A DNA stretch of 40,803 bases from Nonomuraea turkmeniaca (lineage in GTDB: Bacteria; Actinomycetota; Actinomycetes; Streptosporangiales; Streptosporangiaceae), in assembly GCF_005889735.1 (NCBI RefSeq), contig NZ_VCKY01000082.1, positions 1 through 40,803 of the forward strand, in the 5' to 3' direction. Both the position numbers and the translations under genes were made by a program. A model generated the notes under the pieces. That model did no database searches. It worked only from the letters and a program-made list of their open reading frames with translations, and had not been told where the DNA came from. The stretch's first letter is position 1, and every line of letters begins with the position of its first letter. Positions 1-8,428 of the stretch are shown here, piece after piece.

Positions 1-975
1 GGGAGCGAACTGCAGGGCGGTGTTGTTCGCCGCCTTCCCACCGTTGATCATGACCATGGCGGCCGTCGCGGCCAGCACCGCCGCGCCCGCCAGCACCACC
101 GGCGTGAGCCGCCGCGGCCGGCGCCGCCGCGAGCGGCGCTCGGTCGTCACGGGGAACCCGGCCCGGTCGAACGTGTCCCCCCGATCCATGATCAGCGTAC
201 GGGTCGCGCCGCGGTCCGGGCTGAGACATGTGTCGATCACCCGGCGGCGCAGCGAGATCGGCGGGAACGCGACCGGCACCATGTCCAGCAGCCGCCCGGC
301 GGAGACCTGCCGGTGCCTGCCCTCGGTGCACACCTCGCAGCCGCCGATGTGCCCCGACAACCGCCGCCGCAGCAGCGGGGTGAGCGGCCCCTCCCACGAG
401 TCGACCATGGCCGACAGGTCGGGGCAGTGCGCCCTGCCCGTCCTGGCCAGTACCACGGCCGCCGCGGCGATCTCCAGATGGTCGCGGGCCCGGCCCAGCT
501 TGGCGGCCGCCTGCCGCGAGGTCAGCGCCAGCACCGCGCCGGCCTCGGACGGGGTCAGGCCATGGCGCAGCGACAACTCCAGGACCTCGCGCTCGGTCCC
601 GCCGAGGTCGCCTAGCGTTTCGTGAACCAGGTCGGCCAGCTCCGGATCCGCCTGCTCCTCCAGGTCGGGGAGCTGCTGAGTGGGAGTGTTCCGGTGCGCC
701 AACCTGGACTGCACCTGGAACCTGGCCAGCGCGTACAGCCAGGCCCGCAGCCGGCCCGGCTCCTTCAGTCGCTCCACGCACCCCTGCGCGGTGACCAGGC
801 CGTCGTGAACGGCGTCCGCCGCCAGGTCCCGCTCGCCGGCCAGGGAGAACGCGTAGTCGTACAGCCGCTCGGCGTAGGAGTCGAAGAGCTTGGCGGGAGC
901 GTCGGCGTCCACGCGCCGCAGAGCCTCCACCAGCTCCTGATCATCGGCGCGATCGACGGTCGGCCATCCAGGCAC
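1..975 (-). CDS. RNA polymerase sigma factor with C-terminal zinc-finger and membrane segment (partial)
   Basis: Open frame running off the left edge of the window; 325 residues are visible. The GTG start at 975 has a GGGAGG ribosome site just upstream. Residues about 15-90 look like sigma-70 region 2, and about 115-170 like region 4 with its helix-turn-helix (GLTPSEAGAVLALTSRQAAA). After region 4 comes an H-x3-C-x2-C motif (H209, C213, C216), as in zinc-binding anti-sigma domains. A very basic stretch (280-290) follows, then one hydrophobic segment (about 291-310). This layout, sigma plus tethered zinc-finger and membrane tail, is known from actinobacterial ECF-like factors and suggests a factor with its own regulatory tail. 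The target promoters and the rest of the C-terminus cannot be seen. Confidence 0.85.
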   Translation of the reverse strand, partial: MPGWPTVDRADDQELVEALRRVDADAPAKLFDSYAERLYDYAFSLAGERDLAADAVHDGLVTAQGCVERLKEPGRLRAWLYALARFQVQSRLAHRNTPTQQLPDLEEQADPELADLVHETLGDLGGTEREVLELSLRHGLTPSEAGAVLALTSRQAAAKLGRARDHLEIAAAAVVLARTGRAHCPDLSAMVDSWEGPLTPLLRRRLSGHIGGCEVCTEGRHRQVSAGRLLDMVPVAFPPISLRRRVIDTCLSPDRGATRTLIMDRGDTFDRAGFPVTTERRSRRRRPRRLTPVVLAGAAVLAATAAMVMINGGKAANNTALQFAP

Positions 976-1053
976 GGATTCCCTCCCCGCAGGTACGACG
1001 GGCATTCAAGCCCCACGCGGAGAGGACGCGGCCTCGTTTGTCCAGGTTCGCCC

Positions 1054-1074
1054 GTCATGCCCATCGGGCATGAC
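1054..1074. repeat. perfect 9-bp stem hairpin upstream of the sigma gene
   Basis: GTCATGCCC and GGGCATGAC are perfectly complementary and separated by three bases. The hairpin lies about 80 bases upstream of the sigma factor start, between two genes on the minus strand. No T tract follows on either strand, so it is not a classic intrinsic terminator. It could be an operator, a processing signal or the terminator of the upstream vWA gene. Confidence 0.5.
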
Positions 1075-1078
1075 TGTG

Positions 1079-1184
1079 CTGTGTTGATGGCCTCCACTTT
1101 GTGGAGGCGGGCTCGGTCGCTGGAAGCCGCCCTGTGTTGATGGCCTCCACTGCGTGGAGGCGGGCTCGGTCGCTGGAAGCCGCC
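1079..1184. repeat. two tandem 53-bp repeats, each carrying an 8-bp stem hairpin
   Basis: Copy one is 1079-1131 and copy two is 1132-1184. They differ only at two adjacent bases (TT versus GC). Each copy contains GCCTCCAC and GTGGAGGC separated by three bases (1090-1108 and 1143-1161). Both differences fall in the hairpin loop, so the stems are identical. The unit lies in the 282-base non-coding gap between the vWA and sigma genes. Confidence 0.85.
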
Positions 1185-1242
1185 GCCTTCCCTCGTCGCT
1201 CCGGTCGCTTCGCTCCCTGCGCTCCTCAGTCCAGGCGGCGGC
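1179..1242. repeat. long inverted repeat next to the vWA gene stop
   Basis: GCCGCCGCCT (1179-1188) and AGGCGGCGGC (1233-1242) are perfect complements with a 44-base spacer rich in CGCTCC-type short repeats. It ends 15 bases from the vWA gene stop. It could form the base of a large terminator-like structure for that gene, or it may be one copy of a dispersed GC-rich repeat. Confidence 0.5.
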
Positions 1243-1257
1243 GCTCCCTCGCGCTTA

Positions 1258-3039
1258 TCAGCCGTCGCAGTTCGGGGAGCAGAGGCGCCGTTCCATGCCC
1301 TGCAGGAAGAAGTCGCGGACCTGGAGGATGTTCTTGGCGATGTACGCCTCGCCGCCTGTGGCCTTGGCCAGCGCGTCCATCTGCTGCTTGCCGGACGCGG
1401 CGTCCGGGCCGAAGGCGATGAGCAGGATGCTGACCGGGCGCTTGGGGTCGTAGGTGTCCTTCAGGAACTGCAGGATCGCCGGGTTCTTGATGCCACCGTC
1501 GGGATCGTCGTTGCCCGCGCCGTCCGTGAGGATCAACAGCGTGTTGATCTTGTCCTGCTTGTACGTCTTGGTCATCTCCGTGTACGCGGCCTTGAGCGTG
1601 TCGTTCAGCCCCGTGTCACCCGTGGCCTTGGCCTGGATCGTGGTGAGCTGCTTGGCCAGAAGCTCCTTGCGGAGAGTGCCGTCGATGCTCTCGGAGAGCG
1701 GCCCGACGGGGACGACCTCCCTCCAGTCCTTGCCGCGTCCGTTCATGTGCGTGGAGAACGCCCACACCCCCACCTCGGAGTCGGCCGGGAACAGGCCGAG
1801 GCCCTCCGTGGCGATCTTGCTGATGGCCTGCATGCGGGTCATGCCCGTGCCCGGCACCGGCAGCGCCATCGTGCCCGAGACGTCGAGCAGGGTGAGCATG
1901 CGGGTGCCGAGGTTCAGCCTGGACCAGGTCTGCACCATCCGCGCCACGGTCGCGCCGTCGGGGGCGGGCAGAGCCTGCGGCGTCTCCGGGGTGAACCCCT
2001 TCTCCTTCGTCAGCACGGATCCCGCCTTGCCGTCCGCGCTGCGGAAACCGGCGTCGCGCAGGATCTTCGTGGCCGAGTCCGTGGACAGCGCCTGCTTGAA
2101 GTCCGCCGCCGCCTTCAGCGTGGCCGGCTCCTTGGTGAGGATCGTGACCGGGTAGTCGAGGCTGAGCGTGCCCTCCTCGGGGTAGAGGGCGACCACCGGG
2201 GCCTCCGGCTTCTTCGCGTTGTGGGCGTAGATGGCCTGCTCGGAGGCGACGCCCACAGGCACCTTGGTGCCCGACTTCACGGTGAGGCTGGCCAGCAGCG
2301 CCGTCGAGTCGGAGGCGAGCTGTCCCGACAGCTCCTTAAGCGCACCCACCAGCGCCTTGTCCTGCCCGGCCTCCCTGGCCGTGCCCGCCGCGGCCAGCAG
2401 CGCGGCCAGGCCCGCGGAGTTCTTCTGCGGGTCGAGGGCCAGCACGCGGACCTTCTTGCCGGGGCCGTCCACGTTCGCCACGTTCGCCGCCGCGATCATG
2501 CTGGTCCAGCTCGGCGTCAGGGAGCCCGACAACTTCGACGCGGCCGACTTGGCCGCCGCCAGTACGACGGGGGAGGCCGCGATCGAGCCCTCCGGCTCTG
2601 GCAGCGCCTTGCCCGCCGGGGTCCTGCGCAGGCTCTCCATGAGCAGGCTCGAGTCCGCCACCCAGAAGTCGGCCGTGGCCTTGCCCGCGGCCAGCGAGTT
2701 GGCCGTCCTGGCCGCCGCTTCCTTGGCCACCGTCACGTCCACGCACTTGCTGTCGATCGAGTGCATGGCCTTGTTATAGTTGTTCGCGATCTTGGTGAGC
2801 GACGGCTCGATGTCAGGGGCCGCGACGACGCGCAGCGCGAGCTTGCCGCCCGAGCAGTCGTGGTCGCGGTTGAAGATGACGAACGCGGCCACACCGAGGA
2901 GCACGGCCAGCGCCACGGCGCCGGCCAGTGGCACGAGCACACGGCCCCGGCTGTTGCGGCGCCTGCGGGTCGGGGGTTCGCCGGATCTGTATCCGCCACC
3001 GTATCCGCCGTCGAGCTCGTCTGTGCGGTGTCGCCCCAC
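1258..3039 (-). CDS. membrane-anchored solute-binding-like / von Willebrand factor A protein
   Basis: 593 residues from a GTG start with AAGAGGA just upstream. A short basic, Gly/Tyr-rich cytoplasmic head is followed by one membrane segment (about 33-56), so the rest is predicted to be extracellular. Residues about 65-345 resemble a periplasmic substrate-binding fold of the extracellular solute-binding type. Residues about 378-590 form a vWA domain with a MIDAS-type DVSGT motif (386-390) and a later LTDGAGND stretch. Proteins with this fused layout are common in actinobacteria, but the ligand is unknown. The vWA half implies metal-dependent protein binding. No transporter permease is adjacent, so a role in uptake is not supported. 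Confidence 0.85.
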   Translation of the reverse strand: MGRHRTDELDGGYGGGYRSGEPPTRRRRNSRGRVLVPLAGAVALAVLLGVAAFVIFNRDHDCSGGKLALRVVAAPDIEPSLTKIANNYNKAMHSIDSKCVDVTVAKEAAARTANSLAAGKATADFWVADSSLLMESLRRTPAGKALPEPEGSIAASPVVLAAAKSAASKLSGSLTPSWTSMIAAANVANVDGPGKKVRVLALDPQKNSAGLAALLAAAGTAREAGQDKALVGALKELSGQLASDSTALLASLTVKSGTKVPVGVASEQAIYAHNAKKPEAPVVALYPEEGTLSLDYPVTILTKEPATLKAAADFKQALSTDSATKILRDAGFRSADGKAGSVLTKEKGFTPETPQALPAPDGATVARMVQTWSRLNLGTRMLTLLDVSGTMALPVPGTGMTRMQAISKIATEGLGLFPADSEVGVWAFSTHMNGRGKDWREVVPVGPLSESIDGTLRKELLAKQLTTIQAKATGDTGLNDTLKAAYTEMTKTYKQDKINTLLILTDGAGNDDPDGGIKNPAILQFLKDTYDPKRPVSILLIAFGPDAASGKQQMDALAKATGGEAYIAKNILQVRDFFLQGMERRLCSPNCDG

Positions 3040-3273
3040 GATGTCCTCTTAGGTGTGTTGAGACCTTCCGGAGACCCTAGCGGGAGATGCTCCGCAATAC
3101 TCCGGGAACGATACTCGGTGCAGTCAATGGTGCAAAACAGCCCTTTTGGTGCGCCGATTACGCTGTGTGGTGGAAGTCGACCGCCAGTGTGACCAAATGG
3201 CAGGCAATATACGGCGGTTGTGCCTGGTGAGCAATGGGCGGAATGGTGGTCGGTGGGGGCAGCCGGCCGATGC

Positions 3274-3912
3274 TCAGTGGGAGCAGATGTGGCCGCGCCA
3301 GGCCCGCCGCCCCTCCCGCACCGCGACCGCCGCCAGCATCAGGGCCACGGCCGGATCCACCCACCACCAGCCCAGGGTGTTGAGCCACAGCCCGGCCAGG
3401 ACGCCGGCCGCCATCGCCCCGCAGATCACGTTCTGTGTGCCCTCGCCCGACGTGGCCGCGGAGACCAGCCTGCGGCCCAGCCGCCGCTTGACCATCCCCA
3501 GCACCGGCATGCCGACCAGGCTGCACGCCGTCACCACGATCCCCAGAGCGCTCGGCGTGGCCCGATGGCCCTCGCCCAGGTCGTGGGCCACGTGCACCAC
3601 GAGGTAGGGCGCGAGCAGCCAGAAGCTCAGCGCGATCGCCCGCCTGGCGGAGCTCTCCGCGCCCGGCGACAGTGTGCGCGCCCCGGTGAACCGCCACAAC
3701 ACGATCAAACTGGCCGCCGCCTCCACCAGCGCGGACAGAGCCCATCCGATCAGCGCGACGGAGTGCGAGGCCAGGCCCGCCGCCAGGCCGAGCGTGCTTT
3801 CCACGCCCAGCCAGGCGAGGGTGGCCACGGAGAGTCGCCGCGCCGTGCGAGCCGCGCGGAGCCAGTCGGCTGACGCGGCCGGACGCTCATGAATCCGCTG
3901 ATCAGGCACCAT
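3274..3912 (-). CDS. CDF-like cation efflux membrane protein with altered metal sites
   Basis: 212 residues with about five to six hydrophobic segments. The layout and motifs (GLASHSVALIGWALSALVEA, WWWVDPAVAL) match the transmembrane part of cation diffusion facilitators. The protein ends after the membrane domain, so the usual cytoplasmic C-terminal domain is missing. The two metal sites of true CDF proteins (Asp/His-x3-Asp in helices 2 and 5) appear replaced. The helix-2 site reads GWALSALVEA and the helix-5 site lies around SGEGTQN. ATG at 3912 follows GGGGGT; the second codon is GTG and is also possible. It is probably a divergent CDF paralogue whose transport activity is uncertain. Confidence 0.7.
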   Translation of the reverse strand: MVPDQRIHERPAASADWLRAARTARRLSVATLAWLGVESTLGLAAGLASHSVALIGWALSALVEAAASLIVLWRFTGARTLSPGAESSARRAIALSFWLLAPYLVVHVAHDLGEGHRATPSALGIVVTACSLVGMPVLGMVKRRLGRRLVSAATSGEGTQNVICGAMAAGVLAGLWLNTLGWWWVDPAVALMLAAVAVREGRRAWRGHICSH

Positions 3913-4067
3913 GAACCCCCGAATTCCCGGCTATCCGGCCGTCGACAGCGTCCCGTTATCTACCCACCACGGAGTGTGACAGCGGAAGGGGGAGGTAAAG
4001 GATCTTCTTTCCTTCCGCACATAATGGGCACTGATCGTTCGGGGATTGCTCAGGGGAGGGCAAGTCT

Positions 4068-4838
4068 GTGCCGTTCACGCCCAGTCACATGGCGGTGGTG
4101 GCGCCGCTGATCTCGTCGCCGCGGGTACGCAGATTCGTGGACCCTTGGGCGCTGGCGATGGGCGCGATGATCCCGGACCTGCCGATCTTCCTCCCTTTTC
4201 TGCCTGACTACACCAACTGGCACTCCTGGCTCGGCGTCGTCACCATCGACCCCGTCGCGGTGCTGGTGTTGTTGCCGCTGTTCCACTGGGTCTTCAGGGA
4301 CCCGCTGATCTCCCTGCTCCCCCCGTCGCTGGCGGGCCGCGCCGCGCTCCTGGCCCCGGACCGGCTCCGGCCGCTCCCCATCGTGGCGGGCGCCGTCCTC
4401 GGCGCGGCCACCCACGTGCTCTGGGACTCCTTCACTCACTCCACCGGCCCGGCGGAGTGGGGCCCCTGGCTGTCCGTCTCGGTCTTCGGCGTGATCAGGT
4501 TGTTCCGCCTCCTGCAGTACACCTCGTCGGTGATCGGGCTGGCCGTGGTGGCGTGGTGGGGCTGGCGGGGGTTGTCGCGGATGGCGGCGGCGCCCGTACC
4601 GGACCGGTTGCGGATCTCCCCGCGCACGCGCTGGACGGTCCTGGCCACCGGCGTCGCGGGGATCCTCGCAGGGGCGCTCCTCTGGCCCCTGGTGGACCAG
4701 CCCGACCCGGCGTTCGGCCTGCCCAGCGTGATCACCAAGACCGGCGCAGGCACGGTGATCGGTCTGTGCGCGGTGCTCACCTGCTACGCCTTGGCGTGGC
4801 AGGTCGGACGGCGCTCGACCGTATCGGAAGGCGCTTGA
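4068..4838 (+). CDS. DUF4184 family membrane protein
   Basis: 256 residues from a GTG start preceded by AGGGGAGGG. The opening MPFTPSHMAVV and the following ALAMGAMIPDLPIF are the usual N-terminal signature of DUF4184. The conserved acidic and histidine residues (DLP, HSW, HVLWDSFTHS) lie between five to six hydrophobic segments. His and Asp at membrane edges resemble metal-dependent membrane hydrolases, but the biochemical function of this family is not established. It is followed after 29 bases by the SpoU methyltransferase on the same strand, so the two may share a transcript. Confidence 0.8.
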   Translation: MPFTPSHMAVVAPLISSPRVRRFVDPWALAMGAMIPDLPIFLPFLPDYTNWHSWLGVVTIDPVAVLVLLPLFHWVFRDPLISLLPPSLAGRAALLAPDRLRPLPIVAGAVLGAATHVLWDSFTHSTGPAEWGPWLSVSVFGVIRLFRLLQYTSSVIGLAVVAWWGWRGLSRMAAAPVPDRLRISPRTRWTVLATGVAGILAGALLWPLVDQPDPAFGLPSVITKTGAGTVIGLCAVLTCYALAWQVGRRSTVSEGA

Positions 4839-4867
4839 GCACGTCACCGGCTGGCAGTATCGGAAGT

Positions 4868-5680
4868 GTGCTGGAGTACGTAACCGACGCCGACGACCCG
4901 CGCCTGTCCGACTACACCCGCCTGCGGGACACGGAGTTGCGCAAGAGCCTGGAGGCCGAGCGCGGCCTCTTCCTCGCCGAGGGCGAGAAGGTGATCAGGC
5001 GCGCCATCGGCGCCGGCTACCCGATTCGCTCCGTCCTGACCATGCGCCGCTGGCTGCCCCCGCTCTCCGACGTCCTCGGCGACGCCCTCGTGTACGTGGT
5101 GAGCGACGAGACCATGGCGAGCATCGCCGGCTTCCCGGTCCACCGCGGCGCCCTGGCCTCCATGGAACGCCTCCCGCTGCCCGCTTCTGAGAACCTCCTG
5201 AAGGGTGGTGCGCGGCGGCTGCTGGTGCTGGAGGATCTCGTCGACCACGCGAACGTCGGCGCGATCTTCAGATCGGCCGCCGCGCTGGGTGTGGACGGGA
5301 TCCTGCTGTCGCCCCGGTGTGCGGATCCGCTGTACCGCCGTGCGGTGAAGGTGTCGATGGGCGCGGTGTTCTCGATCCCGTACGCGCGGCTGGAGGACTG
5401 GTTCCACGGGTTGGCGCAACTGCGGGAGGCGGGCTACCAGACGCTCGCCTTGACCCCGGACCAGGCCGTCACGCCCATCGACAGAGTCAAACTGGCGGAT
5501 CGGGTGGCGCTGCTGCTCGGCTCCGAAGGGGACGGGCTCTCGTCTCACTGGCTGGAGGAGGCCGATGAGGCGGTGTGCATCCCGATGAGCGCCGCGGCGA
5601 CGGCCGCAGGCGTGGATTCCTTGAACGTCGTGGCCGCCGCCGCGATCGCCTGCCACGGCTTGATGCGGGCCGACAAGTGA
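4868..5680 (+). CDS. TrmH/SpoU family RNA 2'-O-ribose methyltransferase
   Basis: 270 residues. I chose GTG 4868 (VLEYVTDADDP) because homologous N-termini begin here; the open frame continues upstream only as read-through of the DUF4184 gene. The SPOUT trefoil-knot motifs are complete. Motif 1 is NVGAIFRSA (about residues 128-136), motif 2 is LLLGSEGDGL, and motif 3 is IPM followed by DSLNVVAAAAI near the C-terminus. The N-terminal part resembles the substrate-binding domain of 23S rRNA/tRNA Gm methyltransferases. It uses S-adenosylmethionine to methylate a ribose 2'-OH; the target nucleotide cannot be read from sequence. Confidence 0.9.
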   Translation: MLEYVTDADDPRLSDYTRLRDTELRKSLEAERGLFLAEGEKVIRRAIGAGYPIRSVLTMRRWLPPLSDVLGDALVYVVSDETMASIAGFPVHRGALASMERLPLPASENLLKGGARRLLVLEDLVDHANVGAIFRSAAALGVDGILLSPRCADPLYRRAVKVSMGAVFSIPYARLEDWFHGLAQLREAGYQTLALTPDQAVTPIDRVKLADRVALLLGSEGDGLSSHWLEEADEAVCIPMSAAATAAGVDSLNVVAAAAIACHGLMRADK

Positions 5681-5885
5681 GCAGCACCTCCGTGCCGCAC
5701 GAGGCCGGCGACCTGTGGTCGAAGGACCGCGAGCGGCAACCTGGCTCTCGGTGACACGGAGGAGCGCACCCTGGGCGGGCTCGCCTCGCTGATCTGATCG
5801 AGCCGACCACCCGATGCGCGAACGGATCATCGAGCTGATCAACGGTGGGGCCGAGGGGGAGATTCCGGCCACATCAGGAGCCTGA
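5677..5885 (+). pseudogene. possible decayed gene, frameshifted remnant
   Basis: The 364-base stretch 5681-6044 holds no intact gene. Three short, codon-biased pieces follow each other in different frames. Piece one is VSSTSVPHEAGDLWSKDRERQ from the GTG at 5677. Piece two is GNLALGDTEERTLGGLASLI, starting at 5735 in the +1 frame. Piece three is MRERIIELINGGAEGEIP from 5814 in the third frame, ending at TGA 5885. Read together they look like one small protein broken by two frameshifts. I do not recognise the family. The remaining bases up to 6044 carry only the sulfatase promoter region. Confidence 0.3.
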
Positions 5886-6044
5886 GGGCGCCGCGTCATC
5901 GCCCAGGGCGGCGGCGAACTCAGGACGGCGCGCGTCTGTCGCCAGGCCTTGTACGCCCCTGACCGGGGCGAATAGGTTGATAATTCGCATCAACGGACAT
6001 TACGGTACATCGGAACCCCGAGCTCCTCCCTCCGTAAGGGCGTC

Positions 6045-7649
6045 ATGTCCATGACCGCGAAAATCCCGAGAGCATGGGCGATGGTCTTGGCCATCGTCCT
6101 TGTCCTGACCACAGCCGGCCAGGCGACCGCCGCGACCGCCGGCACGGCGGTCGCCAAGCCCCAGCGGCCGAACATCATCTTCTTCCTCGTCGACGACATG
6201 TCGGCCGAACTGCTCCAGTACATGGACACCGTCAAAGGCCTGGCCAAGGGCGGCACCACGTTCACCGGCTACTACGTGGCCGACTCGCTCTGCTGCCCGT
6301 CGCGGGCCACGATGTTCACCGGTCAGTTCCCGCACAACACCGGCGTGCGCACCAACGAGGGCTACGACCGGGGTGGCTACCGGGCCTTCGCGCCGCACGA
6401 GGGCCGCACGTACGCCGCCGCGCTGCACCAGGCCGGCTACCGCACCGGCTACCTGGGCAAGTACATCAACGAGTATCCGGCGGGCGCGGGCTACAAGGTG
6501 CCCGCCGGGTGGGACGAGTGGCACGTGACCGCGGCGGGCGGCTACAACGAGTTCCGTTACCAGCTCACCCGCTACATCAAGGAAGAGACGCCGGCCGCGC
6601 GGCCGCGCGACCCCTCCGACGGCACCTACCTGGTGGACGAGCTCGGGCAGCGCGCGGTCGGGTTCATCGAGCGGTCCCGCAGGTACGCGCCCGGCGAGCC
6701 GTTCTTCCTCCAGGTCTCGCCCTTCGCCCCGCACAACAGGGTCGACGTCAAGCCGGGCGACAAGGAGCCGCGTTTCCCGCCCGCGCGGCGTGACCGGCCG
6801 AAGACCAAGTGGCCGGCCGGGGAGTTCCCCCACGGGGACTGCGGCGGCCCGGACTGCGCCGGCATCGATGTCAGCACACTGCCCGCGTTCGACGAGGACA
6901 CCGCCGACAAGCCCTCCTGGGTACGCCGGGAGCCGCTCGGCCCGAAGCTCGTCGCGGAGCTGCGCACCGACTTCCGCAACCGGATCCGCATGATGCAGTC
7001 GATCGACGACATGGTGGAACGTGTGCTCGCCTCGCTGACGGAGCGGGAGCGGCGGAACACGTATGTCGTGTTCACCAGCGACAACGGATTCCACCTCGGC
7101 CAGCATCGCCTGGTACGCGGGAAGACCACCGCCTACGACCACGACGTCCGGGTGCCGCTGCTGGTCAAGCGTCCGGTCGCGGGGCGGCAGGACGACCTTG
7201 TTACCGACGCCATCGCCCAGAACGTGGACCTGTTCGCGACCTTCCTCGACATGGCCGGGATCGACCCGGCGCTGCGTGACGGCCGAGACGGGCGCAGCCT
7301 GCTGCCCCTCATCCAGGGCCGCCCGGTGCGCGACTGGCGGAACGCGGCGCTGATCGAGCACGTCAAGCCGAACCCCCTCGCGCCGGGCACCGACCCCGAC
7401 GCGGACCCCCGCAAGGTGGGGAACCCCACGCCCCCCAGGTACGCCGCCGTGCGCACCGCCGGCGAGCTCTACGTCGAGTACAAGGGTGACCCGAAACCCG
7501 AGTACTACAACACCGTCACCGATCCTCATCAGGAGACCAACGATCCCGGCAATCCAAGGACGGCCGAGCTCGCCAAGGTCCTCGACGATCTGGCGACGTG
7601 CGGCAAGCCCGGCAGGACGAGCTGCTGGACCGCCGCGCACCTGCGCTGA
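6045..7649 (+). CDS. secreted sulfatase (formylglycine-dependent)
   Basis: 534 residues with a signal peptide at about 1-31 (hydrophobic core AMVLAIVLVLTTAG, cleavage near ATA-A). The type I sulfatase active site is present. The metal-binding Asp pair is 50-51 in FFLVDDMS. The signature C-x-P-S-R is C83-C-P-S-R87, where C83 would be converted to formylglycine. Further motifs are YLGKYINEY, FTSDNGFHLGQH and the late AYDHDVRVPL. It is expected to cleave sulfate esters outside the cell; the substrate is not deducible. ATG 6045 is preceded by TAAGGG, and ATG 6051 is an alternative. The gene converges on a CutA-like gene four bases away. Confidence 0.9.
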   Translation: MSMTAKIPRAWAMVLAIVLVLTTAGQATAATAGTAVAKPQRPNIIFFLVDDMSAELLQYMDTVKGLAKGGTTFTGYYVADSLCCPSRATMFTGQFPHNTGVRTNEGYDRGGYRAFAPHEGRTYAAALHQAGYRTGYLGKYINEYPAGAGYKVPAGWDEWHVTAAGGYNEFRYQLTRYIKEETPAARPRDPSDGTYLVDELGQRAVGFIERSRRYAPGEPFFLQVSPFAPHNRVDVKPGDKEPRFPPARRDRPKTKWPAGEFPHGDCGGPDCAGIDVSTLPAFDEDTADKPSWVRREPLGPKLVAELRTDFRNRIRMMQSIDDMVERVLASLTERERRNTYVVFTSDNGFHLGQHRLVRGKTTAYDHDVRVPLLVKRPVAGRQDDLVTDAIAQNVDLFATFLDMAGIDPALRDGRDGRSLLPLIQGRPVRDWRNAALIEHVKPNPLAPGTDPDADPRKVGNPTPPRYAAVRTAGELYVEYKGDPKPEYYNTVTDPHQETNDPGNPRTAELAKVLDDLATCGKPGRTSCWTAAHLR

Positions 7650-7653
7650 CGGT

Positions 7654-7935
7654 TCAGGACTGGTTGGTGAGCCAGTCCGGATAGTCGTCGACGTCGTGGG
7701 CGACCGGCCGGCTGACGATCGGGCCGACTTCGCCGCTGCCCCTGATGTGCTGTTCGAGGGTCTCGGCGTGCTGGACCGTCGTGATGAGCGTGAGCTGCCA
7801 GGCGCTGATGGACGGGTGCGGCACCTGCTCTATGTCGATGGACGTCGCCAGGCCCGCACGCAGAATGCCGTTGGCGATCGCGGCCGCCTTTGTGCGGCCC
7901 GCGATCGTCGCGCGCACCTCGATGAGTCTCGCCAT
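7654..7935 (-). CDS. short CutA-like protein
   Basis: 93 residues. The alternating pattern (VRATIAGRTKAAAIANGILRAGLATSIDIEQV, split here by eye, then SAWQLTLIT and ending DYPDWL) follows the CutA1 ferredoxin-like fold. The characteristic start of that fold pairs with the final Asp-Tyr-x-x-Trp motif. True CutA proteins are about 105-112 residues and have a central W-x-G loop, which is shortened here. Classical CutA is linked to divalent-cation tolerance and forms trimers; this short form may not bind metal. Start ATG 7935 is preceded by AAGGAAT on its strand. Confidence 0.65.
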   Translation of the reverse strand: MARLIEVRATIAGRTKAAAIANGILRAGLATSIDIEQVPHPSISAWQLTLITTVQHAETLEQHIRGSGEVGPIVSRPVAHDVDDYPDWLTNQS

Positions 7936-8167
7936 GGCACATTCCTTCTCAAGTGCTCAGGGGATTTGCTGCTTGGAAGGTTCTCCGACTGTCAGTCCGC
8001 GAGGTTCGCATCGACATTGGGGGGCCATTCCTGTCCGTCGCATGGCGAGTGAACCGTACCCCATAGGACTGGGCCTCGCCAGGACAGTTCGTCCCGTTAA
8101 TGGCATATGTGCGTTTAGAAGCGTGATAAGGGGCACAGGGCAGTTCTCATCGTGAGGAGATGTCGAG

Positions 8168-8428
8168 ATGCAACCCCTTGAGAAAGCCGTATCGCTGGGA
8201 ATGAGTATGGCCAGCGCCGCGCTGGCGGCCGCGTTGTTCAAACGGGTGTGGAAGCTGACCTCCGGGGACGACGACACGCCGGACGCCGGTGACCTGGAGC
8301 GCGGGTGGACGGAGGTCCTCGTCGCCGCCACCGTTCAGGGTGCGATCTTCGGTCTGGTCAAGGCCGCCGTGCATCGCGCCGGCGCGCAGACCTTCCAGCA
8401 CAGGGCGGCCGGCGGCCGGCGGCGCTGA
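8168..8428 (+). CDS. DUF4235 domain protein, small membrane-associated
   Basis: 86 residues behind a clear GAGGAG ribosome site. Two amphipathic to hydrophobic stretches (about 5-25 and 48-66) with FKRVWKLTSGDDDTP between them and ERGWTEVLVAATVQGAIFG are typical of DUF4235. The tail is Arg-rich. Function is unknown; the family is widespread in actinobacteria. It is divergent from the CutA-like gene, with 232 bases between the starts that hold the promoters and nothing else I recognise. Confidence 0.8.
   Translation: MQPLEKAVSLGMSMASAALAAALFKRVWKLTSGDDDTPDAGDLERGWTEVLVAATVQGAIFGLVKAAVHRAGAQTFQHRAAGGRRR

Noticed and set aside
1079..1184. Tandem 53-bp repeats as a CRISPR array
   Set aside because: Only two copies, no unique spacers and no cas genes in the window.
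4844..5899. Long minus-strand frame opposite the SpoU methyltransferase
   Set aside because: Composition is Arg/Gln/Gly-rich without motifs, while the plus strand carries all SPOUT motifs.
6000..7640. Long minus-strand frame opposite the sulfatase
   Set aside because: No domain is seen and the sulfatase signature lies on the other strand.
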